A stretch of 64,000 nt of DNA. It comes from Sarcocystis neurona. Lineage: Eukaryota; Apicomplexa; Conoidasida; Eucoccidiorida; Sarcocystidae. The DNA is taken from NCBI GenBank assembly GCA_000727475.1, contig KL647316.1, forward strand, positions 559,623-623,622, read 5' to 3'. Of this stretch, positions 11,467 through 23,851 are shown piece by piece. Position numbers and translations under genes: made by a program. Under the pieces are notes generated by a model. That model was not told where the DNA came from. It did not search any database and saw nothing but the letters and a program-made list of their open reading frames with translations. Position 1 is the first letter of the stretch, and every line of letters starts with the position of its first letter.

Positions 11467-14400
11467 CCACCGAAGAGCGCGTAGGGATAAGGATCGAACT
11501 ACAAGTAAGCCAGACATACGTATGTGTCTTTATGTATGGGTGTCTCCATACGTAATTGGTAGTAGGTTTGAAAGTAGTGGGACCATCGTCACGTCTATCT
11601 GCGGGCGAAGCCGCGTCCGGCTGCATGCACCCAGGACGTGTAGTCACGCGCAGACGCCGCAAAAAGAAAGGCGTAAATGAGAGGAGATGGACGGACAGTC
11701 CGACCGTCTGTGCACGTTATATATAAAAAGTTACACATATACGAACAGAGGTACACGTGTACCGGTAAATGCTCACTGCTGATAAGTAGGGTACGTGCGG
11801 AAGTGACCCGCGCGAGGCATCGTCGCAGACGGCCGTCCGCACACGTTTGCAGATGGTGCGTGGCCGTGTATGTCGTGCGTCGTGCGGAAAGATTAGTGAA
11901 CTAGCGGGCTGCGTTCCCCCTTTTGGAGTATGTTATCGGCTGGCGCCTGGAACTTCGTATCTGGATGTATAGATGCATGTCATGCGGCACATACCGTGGC
12001 TGTGTGTGTCCGTTTCCTCGCGGAGGTGACCTTACCTGGATACAGACGTCGCAGAAGATGCACGTCGTCACCTCTATCCGCTTGCATCTTCCTTGCGGCA
12101 TTGCCTTCACTCCTCTGCTCACATACGCATATACACATATATGTATATATATATATATGTGTGTATGTATACACGTACACAGAGAAGGACCTTCTACGTG
12201 TATATTACGTGTTTACGTGTGTATACATGGCACGTGTGGAGAGATGGCATCTAATGTGAAGGTTCGTCGTATGTAAGTACGTGGATTCATAAACCTACAT
12301 AAGGGTATCCACGAACACGGGCACGAAGCCTGTCACGGCGATCAGTGCGTCCCGCCCACACACGGACACTAGTTTGCACACGTGTAGTGCAGCAGCCAAA
12401 GCAGTAAATCGAAGAACTTTACGAGCCTCTTGCCGTGCGGCCCGACAGACACGGCAGTTTCACCTTTCTGCCCGCGTCAGTTGTTCTGATGCTGCAGTGA
12501 TCTGAAAAGGCCTAGTACGAAGCCGCAGAGTTGCCTCCAGAGCCGCGGGTAGCATCTGGTCCCGCGTGCGTGTGGGGGTGCGTTCCTCTTCACGCACCCG
12601 CGGCGCCAGCGAAGAACAATGTTGCAGAGGAGTGCTGCTCCTCAGTAGACAACACCGCGTGGCTACCCTAAGCGGCGGTATCCATTCTCTGTCTTCTGCC
12701 GCGCCGTCCGTGGTCGAACGCTGCACATGCGTCGCTACGCACGCATTGCTGCGATCGTCGGCAGCAGAGAAATCTGTAGTGGTCTTGTTTTTGTCACCAA
12801 GGACCACCACAAGCCGGAGACTGAAACGTATTAGAAGGGAATAACTTATTTCCGGTGATCTGCTTTCACTTGCAGTCGGGATGGGCACGCTGCAGATACA
12901 CGCGTGGATTCACCTGCGCTGCACGTCGAGCAGCAGGCTGTTTATTCACAACAACATTAGACTGGTATCCTTGAGCTGCTCGCTCCACTGCAGAGTCGCT
13001 GGGTAGACCAGCAGGGGCCGAATGGCATCACCTCAATAACCCTGAAGGGCTCTGTTTACCGACCATGTACCCACGTGCAGTGCGCAGCAATCGCGTAGCA
13101 GGAGTCGTTTGAGGCATGCTCTCCATGTGGATTTAGTACAACGACGATATTCCCAGTGCCGTACTAGCGTCACCACTCTGTACAGGAGGAAGCACGGGTT
13201 CACATATGTATATGGACTGATTGCGAGAGGGAGGCGTAAACGACATTTGTTGCGGTATGCACGTCCAGGTGTGTTAATCGAAGAAACGAAATGCATATAT
13301 ATATATATATATATATGTGAATGCATATATATATACATATACATATGTTTAAGCATTGTACGGGCCCAGGCATTGATTTCGTCCCAGTGGGTGGATCGAG
13401 GAAAGATTTGTGTGTGTGTGTGTGTGTGTGTACATATTTCTATAAAGAGATGTCTGTGTGTGTACACACTTGTGTATGTTTATGTAGAAGGTGTACGCGG
13501 AGAGGCATTGAGTGTGTTCATGTATGTGCGATAAGAAGAGATGTGTGTGTGCAAATATACGTGAGCACTGCACAAGCATACGCGTTGAGTGTGTTTGTCC
13601 TATATCGGAGCTACAGGGAGCGAGATAGTCTTCGGTAGATTGACGTCATGGATGTGTACACGTGTGTATTGTGTACACAGGAGGGTTCTGGTGAAAACAC
13701 GAATATTTACGTACGAACAGACAGGGAGACATAGAAAATACTTCATGTATGTACCAGGCCTCACACGCGTAGAAATATACAGGCGAATATATGTGTAGTC
13801 GACCTACGCGCACCAGTTGGTGTCCACATGAGCGGAAGCAGACTGGTGTGACAGCCTGCGTCCGTCTGTACAATCCCATTCGCATAACCATGGGCTTTGC
13901 TGCAGACGGGCACCGGATCCTAAATGCTGTCTCCAGCAACAGATGAGGCCGGCACTACATTTTAATTGCTCAAGGATTAGAAGGCGGAGTGCTTGTTGTA
14001 CTGTTCTATAAATACACGCACATGTATATATATCTACACTTTATCCGTGTTGATTCATACACACATGTACATACGTATACACCTGTATACGTGTGCAGGG
14101 GACAGAAATACGCGTAAGGAAGATTTCTGGCAGTTAAAGGATAAAACAAGACAAGGAATGTATAGGAGAAGAATGCCCCATCAAGTGGCTTCTGCGACAG
14201 GGTACGCGCACAGGATTCTCGAATTGTTTGAATTTCTCGTTTCTGTTCACCATATTGTTCTTTCGTTTCAGCAGGTTGCTGCTTGTCGTCCGTGGCTGCG
14301 AACAGTAATACGCAGACCGTGGCCGGAAGCGTTTTTGTTCACGCATGGGCAGGGATGGTTTTTCCACGTCACAACTACTGCTGCGTCCAGTACACCTTTG

Positions 14401-17400
14401 TCTTCCATAGGAAGGCTCTGCTGCAATTTGTGTTGGTACTTTTACGAATCCCACCGTATTTCTGCTTTGATTTGAGGAAAAGATGAAGGCATCACCGTTC
14501 CGAACTCCACTTAGAACCGTCCCTTTCTCAACAGACACGTCGTTTCTTCAATGCTGCATTTTCTACTTGTGGGCAGTGTTTGCAGCAGCAGCCGACCCCC
14601 TAACTGTAGCACTTTTTCTCTGCAGTATCGGTGCCTCTCAGGCGCAGCAACTTTACCACGGTACAGCACTACGTCTTAGCTCCGGAATGTCCTTCAAGTG
14701 GTCCACGTCTGGACAGCATCATTTCTTCCTACCAGCAGCTTTTCTGAACACCCTCGGGTTCTCGCAGCTGCAGTGAAACTTCTCATCTAGAACAGCAATG
14801 CTTTCCGCCTGGTGCAGCACCATCGCTGGCTTTCGGCGCTTTCTGCAACCGCAGCGCCTTTCCTCACCAATAAAATCTTGCGCCGACAGGGGCACTTCTC
14901 TTCGGAAGCAACACTCTCTTTCTCAGCAATACTCTCAGCAGCAGTATCGTATCTGATCTGCAGCAGTCTCGTTCAGCAGCAGGGCTTCCTCTCTCAGCTG
15001 CAGCACATTCCCTCACCTGCGGCACTTTCTTCGCCTTGCAACAGCTTCATTTAGTACGCAGTGAGTCATCATGATGGAGGGCGTGAGCAACGCAGAAATC
15101 TGCAGTGCACCTCTGTGAAACGTGACGCAGTTGCGGACAAAACATTTGTCTTTGAGCGGCACCTTTCTGGATGTCTTTTTCATGTACACATATGCACGTC
15201 TACCATACGCAGTGTTAATGCGGATTCAGGCTAAAGGGATTGCTTCAATAGGTAGTCGTCCAGGCACGCCCGTCATTTATGGCCCAGCAGGATTGCCTGT
15301 GACCCCACGGTGACTTGACAACAAGTGAAGAAGAGTGCCTTCATGTGCCCAGGCTCCTTCAGAAGTCGTCTTTTCCGGCACCTTCAACAGCAATTAAGCT
15401 CGGGTGTCTCTCGTGCAACTATCTGCGCAGTCAGCCGGTTCTGGCAACTTTAACGACAAAACCACATAACAACGAGTCTGCAGATGCGTTCGTGTACACG
15501 CGCACATACACACACGTGTACAGAGGAACATATACAAAGGAAAGTTCATACGAACTGCCTTGCACACCTACATCCCCCGTGCGTTTATGTTGACGCCCGG
15601 AGTCAACAAGTACACGTGTAATATTTACGTATGTATCTATGTGTCTATTGCTATGTAGAGAATGATATAAAAGCAGAGGCATCCGCAGTATCGAGACAGA
15701 ATCTTGCAAGAACATATAAGCAAAAACGAGCTTCCTCCTCAGCGAGTAACTGAATTTTCAGACAACCGCTTCAAATACGCAGAACAATCCTTTCGCCGGC
15801 GGTCAAAAAACAGTTGCCCTTGTTCCGTGAAAAAACACCGCCCCCTCTGTACACACATGCGCCAATCGTATCTCGACGTAAACGTACACGCCAACGTAGG
15901 CCTACTGCTCGAGAAAACTGGCATAATGAGGGAGGGCAGGTACGTGTACCTGCGTAGTCCAGGCCCACCGACGCGACGCGCTGCACGTATGCCCATAGAA
16001 TCCTGTATCTCTGCATACGGCTTTCTATATCTACGTACACAGATATACCTTCATATATGTGAGCCATACACACGTACGGCACCCTACACAACCATGTACG
16101 TGATAAACTCACTGGTGCATCAGCAACTGCACTTCTCGATGGGATCCACATAACCGTCGATAAAAATATACGTATCTCGAAGCAGTCCGCCGATATGCTA
16201 CTCGAAGCGCCGACAGCTGCAGCGCTACACAAGTGAGACACCCCCGCCTGTACCGAACACATGTATATATGCATTTCTTTTTCGAGCCTGCAAAACCCTG
16301 CATCAGCAGCCACGGCTGCGGGCACTCACTCGTGTCTCGCATGCACTAGATAATAACTCTTAAGCAGAGAGAGGCCTAGGCGACGCCCGCTTTTCCTGCC
16401 TTCAACAGGATTGACGTGCTGCAGCTGCTGCTCCAGCCCCATACAATCTTATTTCCTCCACCCACGACGCACCTCCGCTGCCGCATCCGTCTCACGCATG
16501 CATACACATGACGTACGGTCAGCACAACAACTCTACACACACACATACATACATACGCATACATACATGCACACACATACACGCCGTGTTGTCTACTGCG
16601 GCAAAATCTGCGTGCGTCGTCTCTCTCTACAGTGCTGCCGCGCGTCTACCACCTCCTTCCCTCCTCGAATCAGTTCTCTTCCTTCTTTTGTATTCATAGA
16701 ACCCTTCTTTCTCTTGTTCCTTTTTCTCGCTTTCCTCTACAAAACCGCCACCGCCACTACCACTGCATGGGCAGCACACAACCAGAGCTAGGTGCCCCTA
16801 TCACAAAAGTAGCTTGCAGACGGCTTCCCTATTACTCTGTGACATGTACGCACATATACTCTCTGATCACCGGCGGCCATCCTGCCTAACCGTTTCTTTC
16901 TCATCAACGCCTCTTGCGTCTTCTACGCATAAGAAGCACATCAACCCAGACACACACAGGCATGCCAACGCGTGGGTACCGTGTGGTTTTGCCTCTACAG
17001 CTGTTCACGCACATTAACACGCAGATGCACATATATTTTTACGTGAGTACGTGTTCTACTATGGTCTTCCGCATGCGACTGCAGCTCCCAGAAGCCCTCA
17101 CACAGCAAGACAGCCTGCAGAGACGGGTACACAGACAAACACACACGAACGAATCCGGGGATGCTGCACGTTTTTCACTAGGCTCCAAAGAAATCTCAGC
17201 AGTAGCTTCGCGGCGCACGTAGTTGACAGACAAAGTTGCTGCTGCGGTTGCAGCAGCACTCTACCTCTCTCCGGTTGCTGGGCTCCCCTTTTGCTGCTTC
17301 TGCTGCAGCAAACTCTTCTCCACTTCAGCTACTGGTAGAAACCATCTCTGTCTGCTGCTCCCGCCGCCTCCTCTGTAAAGATACTGTGCGCTGCAATTTG

Positions 17401-18500
17401 ACGACGTGCTGCTGTGCTACACCAGTCGCCACCGTGCTGCAGCAGCGAGCGTAGCGCGAGTGCCGTCGCAGCCGCAACATCGGCGCATTCCGCTGCTGTC
17501 CACGCAGCCGCGCACGTGCTCTCAGGCCGCCCCTGGCACCGTCAGTTGGACGTGCCGGTGCTTCAAAACCACCTGCTGCTGCTGCTGTTTGTGTCCCTGT
17601 ACGAGTGTTCACTTTTGCCGGGGTTGCGCCACTACAGCAGGCAGTCCTGCCCCTGCTGAAGCTGAATCAACGTTTCAAGAGACGCGCCTCCGCTTTCCTG
17701 CGGGGCTGCAAAGACACACGCGACAAGGAGGCCAGCAGCGCGACATGTCGCAATCTCCTCACCTGCTGCTGCAGCACTCTGGCAGGAGGGCTAGCGACGG
17801 AGGCGCGCAGAAGCAGAGAAGCCGCGGAAACGCTGGCTACTCGACCCAGACACAAAAGCTCCGACCCAGACGTGCAGACACACAGAAGTAGCGACGGACG
17901 AAAAGGGGGGCGCGTAGACACACGCAGACATAAAGCAGAGACATGCTCAGTCTGCGTACATATATGCATACACATACGCAGGTTCACGCATGTACGGCAT
18001 ATTCCACAGCATGCGTTAGACAGATCCACGAAGGCAGGCGAAGCAGAAAATGCGGAAAAATTGACATGTACGTACATACACATACGTACACGTGTATGTG
18101 CAAATATATATGTGGGCACAGACATATGCACGGGCACTGATATCGAACACATGTGTAGATAGGAAGGAAGGAAAATAGGGAGAGGTCGGCCGTGCGTACG
18201 AAGAAGAATCCCCAAACGAATAAACGTTGACCGTGGCGCCCCTCCTCATACGCATTAACGACTACAAATAGAACGACTTCCTTGCAGTCACCCTGCATCT
18301 CATATATATATATATATATGTGGGCAGAAAGTACAAGATGACACAAAAAGAAGGAGAAAGGCAAATAGCAGACACACGAGGGATAGTTCAGGCTGAGACT
18401 GTTACACGCCTGCGTGTGTCTGTACACAGCACACGTAAGCGCGTGGCTGCGTGAACTTCTGCATGCCGGAAGAGTGACGCGATATGTACGTAGGCGACAA
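11460..18500. other. Long region with no firm gene
   Basis: Contains microsatellites (for example (TA)n 13294-13318 and (TG)n 13409-13431), some CAG/CTG-containing stretches (14280-15050, 17230-17900) and many short frames lacking ATG starts. The most protein-like is a plus frame at about 17640-17900 (Lys/Arg/Glu-rich), possibly an exon after CTACAG at 17639. No family, start or complete splice pattern could be supported. Confidence 0.35.
13409..13431. repeat. (TG)n microsatellite
   Basis: An uninterrupted alternating TG run of about 22 bp, flanked by TA-type repeats 100 bp upstream. Confidence 0.9.
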
Positions 18501-19281
18501 GAGAAGAAGCACACAGAACCAAATGAGGACGCAGTGACATAGGAAAGAATAGTAACAGCCTTCAGGTCAACTGTTTCTGCAGAACTGCAGCAGGTCACCA
18601 ACACCCCCGTTCAGGAAATGTCTACTAACGCGGTGCCTGCAGAGAGAAGCACAACACCCCCTCCCTCCACGCATCGTCTGCACGTCGCAGAGATGCACCT
18701 GTGTGTGTTCCGTCTGCGTACACATATATACATATACACAGAGAAGGATAATACATATATATATATATACGTACCGGTGCACGTAAATTGTATTCTCAGT
18801 AGCGCGTTTGCGTGTACGCCCATCCAGACTAAAGGTGAGTATATGAAAAAATTAAGAAGGCACAAGAGTTTCACCAGGAACGGTTTTCATACCCTGCTTC
18901 CTGCAGCCACAGGTGGGCACTTTGCTTGTGGAAGTTTCGTATGGATATTCACGTGGGCACGGAAGAAGGTGAATGACGGAGAGGGTCAAAGAGAGGAATA
19001 GGAAGAGGAAATGAACAACACGGCAGAAAGAACTCCCACGACATAGCCGTCCAGCTGCGGCAGCAGGAACAGGCATCGGTGCTCTCAAGCTGTGAGGCGT
19101 GTTTACACGAAGGCAGCGGCGGCCTGCTGCAGCACACGCGTGGAAGAAACGGAACGCTCGAACCGGAAGTACAGACACATCTCCAGTCTTCAGACGGAAG
19201 TTTACATACTTGTCCGGTTTATCACCCGTGAACCGTGGAGCGTCTTCCACGAAGAAAGGTAAGGAAGAGGTGACAGCATAC

Positions 19282-21093
19282 CTGACGCTGCCCGCCTTGC
19301 GGTCCGAAGCACCTTCTTTTTCCTTGTCGCTGCTGCTACTATCGCCGCTGTAGCCGTCGCTGCTGCTGCTGCTTTCTTCTTCGTCTTCTGAAGAGGAGGC
19401 AGAGGCTACTTCCTCGTCGCTGCTGCTGCCGCTGCTGCTGTCCGCTTCGCTGCTGCTGCTGCCTCTGCTCCTTCGCGTCTTGGTTTTGCGCTTGCGCTTG
19501 CGAGAGTCTTTCTTCGCCTTGTGTTCCTTCTTTTTCGCCCGCTTCTTCTTCTTCTCTTTCTTCTTCTTCTTGCTGCTACTGCGGCTGCGACTCCGCTTCT
19601 TCTTTTCTCGCCTGCAGCACAGGATTAACGGTGGGAATGCAGCCGCGGCCTCCCAAGGGACCCACGCAACAGAACGCACCCCATGCATGGACGCACGCAA
19701 GAAGCTCCAGGTAAAAAAGCTGAGGGACTCAGCAGCCGGGGTGAAAACTTGTAATGATAGACAAAGACGTATAATAAGGTAACGAAGAGAAGAAAACTTT
19801 GACACACGGAGAGAGACGATTACACGGATTCCGTTACTATGGAGGAGACGTACACTCTCGCATATGTAGAAAGGCGTACTGCGAAGACACTTCGCTTCAG
19901 ACTGTCTGCTGCACATGTACACACCCGCACCCCCAAACGAAGATTCTCCCCTTCTAGCCCAGATTCTTCTGTCTCTTACTCTTTGTCTTTCTCTTGCTCT
20001 GTGTATATCGCTTCTTGCGCTTTGCAAGCACAAGCGGGCATACCACCACATTCGTATACTGAAAAGGTGACGCCGGCCGAACAACGGACAGGTACCCCAG
20101 CCCGTAAAGAGACGCAGTCCGACCGCAGACGGTCATACACCCCCCCTCGTTCACGCTTCTGTACACCTGTACCTTGTTTACGACGATTAACACCCGAATG
20201 TCCCCAAGTATGTTTCTCTACGACCGACATACAAATACGTGTACACTTCTATCTATCTATGCGCCCATAAATAAGTATACTTAGACACGTACGTATAGAT
20301 GTGTGTGCCTGTAAAGATGCGTACACAGATACAAGCGTACGCATATACGTATGCTTACATCTATCTAGACAGATTCAAGTATGCATATCTACTATATATA
20401 TAGGTCTATAAGTATCTGTACACGAACACACGTATCCACACAATGTGTGTTTATAAATATCTATATACGGGGACTACACGTGCACACGAGTATATATGCT
20501 TATGAACATCACTACACAGCCAGATAAATATATATATACACGGGTATACGGAATCTCGCAGCGCACAGACGTCCGGAGAAGAAGAAATGACGTGGAGTCA
20601 AAAGAGAAATCTACCCACAGGTGTAGCGCATGCAGTCCACCTGGACTTAGACAAGTAGCTGCGAATATCCACAGATAACGTCTCACGAGCAGACGGGGAG
20701 AGAACAGAGGCCTATGCACCAGCTCGTGGCTTGTCGCGTGCTGCGTAGACATACGCCCACCGACTACCCCCGCGTGCAGCGAGGGACCATCTCTCTCGCA
20801 TGCAGGAAGCGCAGCACAAGTACACCCCAGAGCCACGGCAGTCTTTCGGGGCTTTCGCAGGCGTCTGTCTGTGTGTGGCCTATATCTCGATTTAACCTGG
20901 AAAGCATCTTTCTCTGTTCGTCCTCAAACTCAGACACCTTCTGGCTGTTCTCCTTCCGTTTTCTTTGCCTCGGGTCACGACGTTTGGTGAAAAAGAGCGC
21001 GCGAGGCAAGAATAACATTACGAGATAGCTACGGCAAGGGAGAAAGACGCAGAGGCACGGCAAGACATACAAAGTTATATGAGGTCGTCGCAT
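19282..21093 (-). CDS. Lys/Arg/Ser-rich (RS-like) nuclear protein, spliced
   Basis: Exon 1 is a 23-nt coding piece (ATG at 21093; donor GTATGT after 21071). Exon 2 is 20968-20897 and exon 3 is 19611-19282 or beyond; all three junctions are phase 2 and fit. The product starts MRRPHITLQRKRKENSQK, carries SEFEDEQRKMLSR, then an RS block (KKKRSRSRSSS), a long Lys run, an Arg/Lys stretch and a Ser/Asp/Glu acidic tail. This layout is typical of splicing-speckle or RNA-processing factors, but no RRM, PWI or other domain is visible, so the role is inferred only from composition. The 3' end is unsettled. The frame stays open past the GTATGC at 19281 through DAPRFTGDKPDKYVNF to about 19165, and a possible last exon (18636-18567, ending LLQFCRNS) follows a good CTGCAG acceptor. 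Introns are pyrimidine-rich. Confidence 0.6.
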
Positions 21094-21837
21094 TCCCGCT
21101 ATTACAGGCACAAACGGAGGTGGTGGAGAGGGAGCCCAGACGAAGACCACCGGAAAATAGCCACGCAGAGAGATACAGAGGCAGCTACAGAAGGGACGCA
21201 CAGAGATATAGAGGCGTGCGAGGAACGTGTACTGCAGGGGGAGACGAACATCGGCAGACACGTCACGTGAGACGCAGACGGCCGGAGGCACGGATGGCGA
21301 GCTCGGACAATATGGGGAGCTCACGGTAGACGGACAGAGGGATATGCGTTGTCGAAGAGTAAAACAGAAAAAAGACAGACACCGAGCCGGACGCAGAGAG
21401 ACAGAGAAACACAGAGAGACAGCTAGATAAGAAAAGCAGGTGCAGCCGGTGTCAGAAGAGACGCACATGGGGACAGGGCTCCGAGGAGATGAATAAGTAC
21501 AGACTGACACAAAATGCGTATAATTCTACAAAGACAGGACAGAGCAAGACCCAATCGCAGCAGACAGACAGACACACACACATACAGACCTACACAAATT
21601 TGTTGATAATCACCATGAATAAAGACGCGTGTACACTTGTTCGTCTACGCGCCGCCACACATACGTACACATTCATACCGGCGTAGAACGTGGTGAATCT
21701 GCCTAGGGTCCGCGTGCTTCTTTGTCTCTTCTTTTGAAACGATACATACAGACATGATACGTATACACGTGAAAGTTTTTGATCTGAAGCAGGGCAGACT
21801 CTTGATGCGGTGCACGCAGCTGTTGGACAGGTTCTCC

Positions 21838-23851
21838 TCACTTCAGCTTCTTCTTGTCGGCAGGCAGCGGTGCAGGAGGCTGCTGCTGTTGGTGCGGCAG
21901 CCCGCCTGGCTGAAACAAAGCCCCTTCGCCGAACAGCGCGAGCTGCTGTTGCTCAGAGTGTCTCTCCAGATCCGCATTGAAGCGCTCTTTGAATTTTAAC
22001 AGTTTGCTGCTGATAATCTGGTCGTACATGCGTGTGATGGTGGCTGCAGAGTCCCTAGGCACTGGCACGTCGGAGCCGGGGGTCCCCACTGGCGGTCGCG
22101 TGTTGCGGTGCTGCTTGCAGTACATCTTCAGCTGCACCAACATGTCGCAAGAAAGACGGGGCATCCCACGAAGTCGAGACGGAAGGACAACACGAGATAA
22201 TGTGAAGCCAAAGCAGACACGGAAGACACAGGAACTCGACGCGGAAAGCGAGGGAGCGAGAGAAACATAAAGGCAAAGCAGATACGAAGAGACAGCCACC
22301 CAGAAAAGACGACACGTCCAGAGGGGGCTGTGGAAGGATTCCGGGCCAGGAGCTCGAGGAGAAAGCAGACGACCTGTAGGGTGGTCACGGAAAAAGAAAG
22401 CCGAGACGAAGACGAGCAACCGGAAGAAAGGAGAGGATGGCGGTGCCAGCGAGGAGCTTAGAAGAAGAGAGTTCAACGGGAGGAAACGCGAAGAGCAGAC
22501 ACGATGCACACGTTCCGAGAGGATCTGCCTCTACAGAAATGCTGCAGCAGATACACGCACAGGCGCTTCCCTAGATACGAATAACTAACACAAGGTAGGA
22601 GTGCACGTGCACGTCTACGGTGTAGACGAATGTGGGAAGGACCCGTCACCCGACGACTGCAGGCGCGCAGCAGGAAGCAGCTACCGACAGAAAAATCTAT
22701 TTGCTGGTGCCTTCGTAGGGAAGACGAACCCGAGACAAACGTGCATGTGTAGCTATGAAGCACCGCATCTGCGGTTGACGAGCGTGAGGGGAAAGAGACA
22801 TCACAGAGACGGAAAGTGGGTGAACTTCCCGGAGGCTTGCGATTCTGGCTGTGGCTCGATTTGTCTGCATGTGTCTACGAAAACAGGAAGGCATATAATA
22901 AAGTGGCAGAGTGTCCTGAGATTATACGCACTCGTATGTATGCACCTACTCAGTACATGCATGCACCGGTGCGTCTACGAACGGCCGCACAGAGGGAGAT
23001 CTGGTGATGATGTAGCCCGCCGATACTCCAACGTACTGTCCACCTTGGCCAGGTACATCTACGCAGGCAAGAACCGACTCACGGCTGGATCGGTACATGC
23101 CTAAGAGGCAGACAGGAATGTAGTCACGACTGTAGGTATATGCACGGATGCGCCTAGGGGGGGGCCGACATTTATAACGAGCATGTAACAGTGTTACTGA
23201 GACCGATGCGTCTACATGGGCTGATGAAAACATGCGTGGCGTCTTTGAAAGAAGGATTCAAGAGGTGCATGCAGTACGGGAGTCGCAGCTGCGAACTGGT
23301 GAAGAGGTGTAAAGAAGCAAGGCACTGATGTACACAGACAGCTGTCTTGTAGATATGAAGCTGACGACATGCCTAAGGTCTGTACGGGTGTGTTGCGGAG
23401 GCCACGGAAACGCTCGAGGCGCCTTCTACGGGACACAGAAACATGGACTCTGTAGATAGTAGACCAGAGGAACGCGACAAGACACGGACGCAGCACGCTT
23501 CCCATGAGGCCCTAGTCGCATCTGAAGAAACACGGGAAGAAGGCACTCTGAGGAAAATACGCACGCCAATAGAATCGTGGGGCCGGAGTCCGCACACAAC
23601 ATCTCTCCACCGTCTACACAGCCACATACGTGCGTATATACGCGTATAGAAGTATATACATACTTGCGGATATACATATATACATGGGAGTTACGCGCGG
23701 ATGTAATGGTCAACGCTTGGGCACCTATGGTCGAGCCCAGCAGCAGAGCAACACGACGGCATTCCGGAAGCGGTGAGGACAGCGCTCTCTTACTCACCGT
23801 GCAGTAGGGGCAGTTGGCCACCTTGTTTACGTCGTCTCTGCGAGGTCCCAT
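21838..23851 (-). CDS. Small two-exon protein with a C-X2-C-X5-C-X2-H cluster
   Basis: Exon 1 is 23851-23798 (ATG, 18 codons, MGPRRDDVNKVANCPYCT), ending in a consensus donor ACG|GTGAGT. Exon 2 is 22131-21838, after TTGGTGCAG, encoding 97 residues to a TGA. Both ends are phase 0. The joined protein is about 115 residues. Cys14, Cys17, Cys23 and His26 fall across the splice junction and could bind zinc. A conserved-looking helical segment follows (ITRMYDQIISSKLLKFKERF), then a Gln/Pro-rich tail ending DKKKLK. The 1.67-kb intron is long and contains microsatellites, so an extra internal exon cannot be excluded. No family recognised. It lies 745 bp upstream of the Lys/Arg/Ser-rich gene on the same strand. 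Confidence 0.6.

Noticed and set aside
12460..12888. 142-codon minus ORF
   Set aside because: Starts with GTG, has an equally open plus frame, and neither has splice or composition support.
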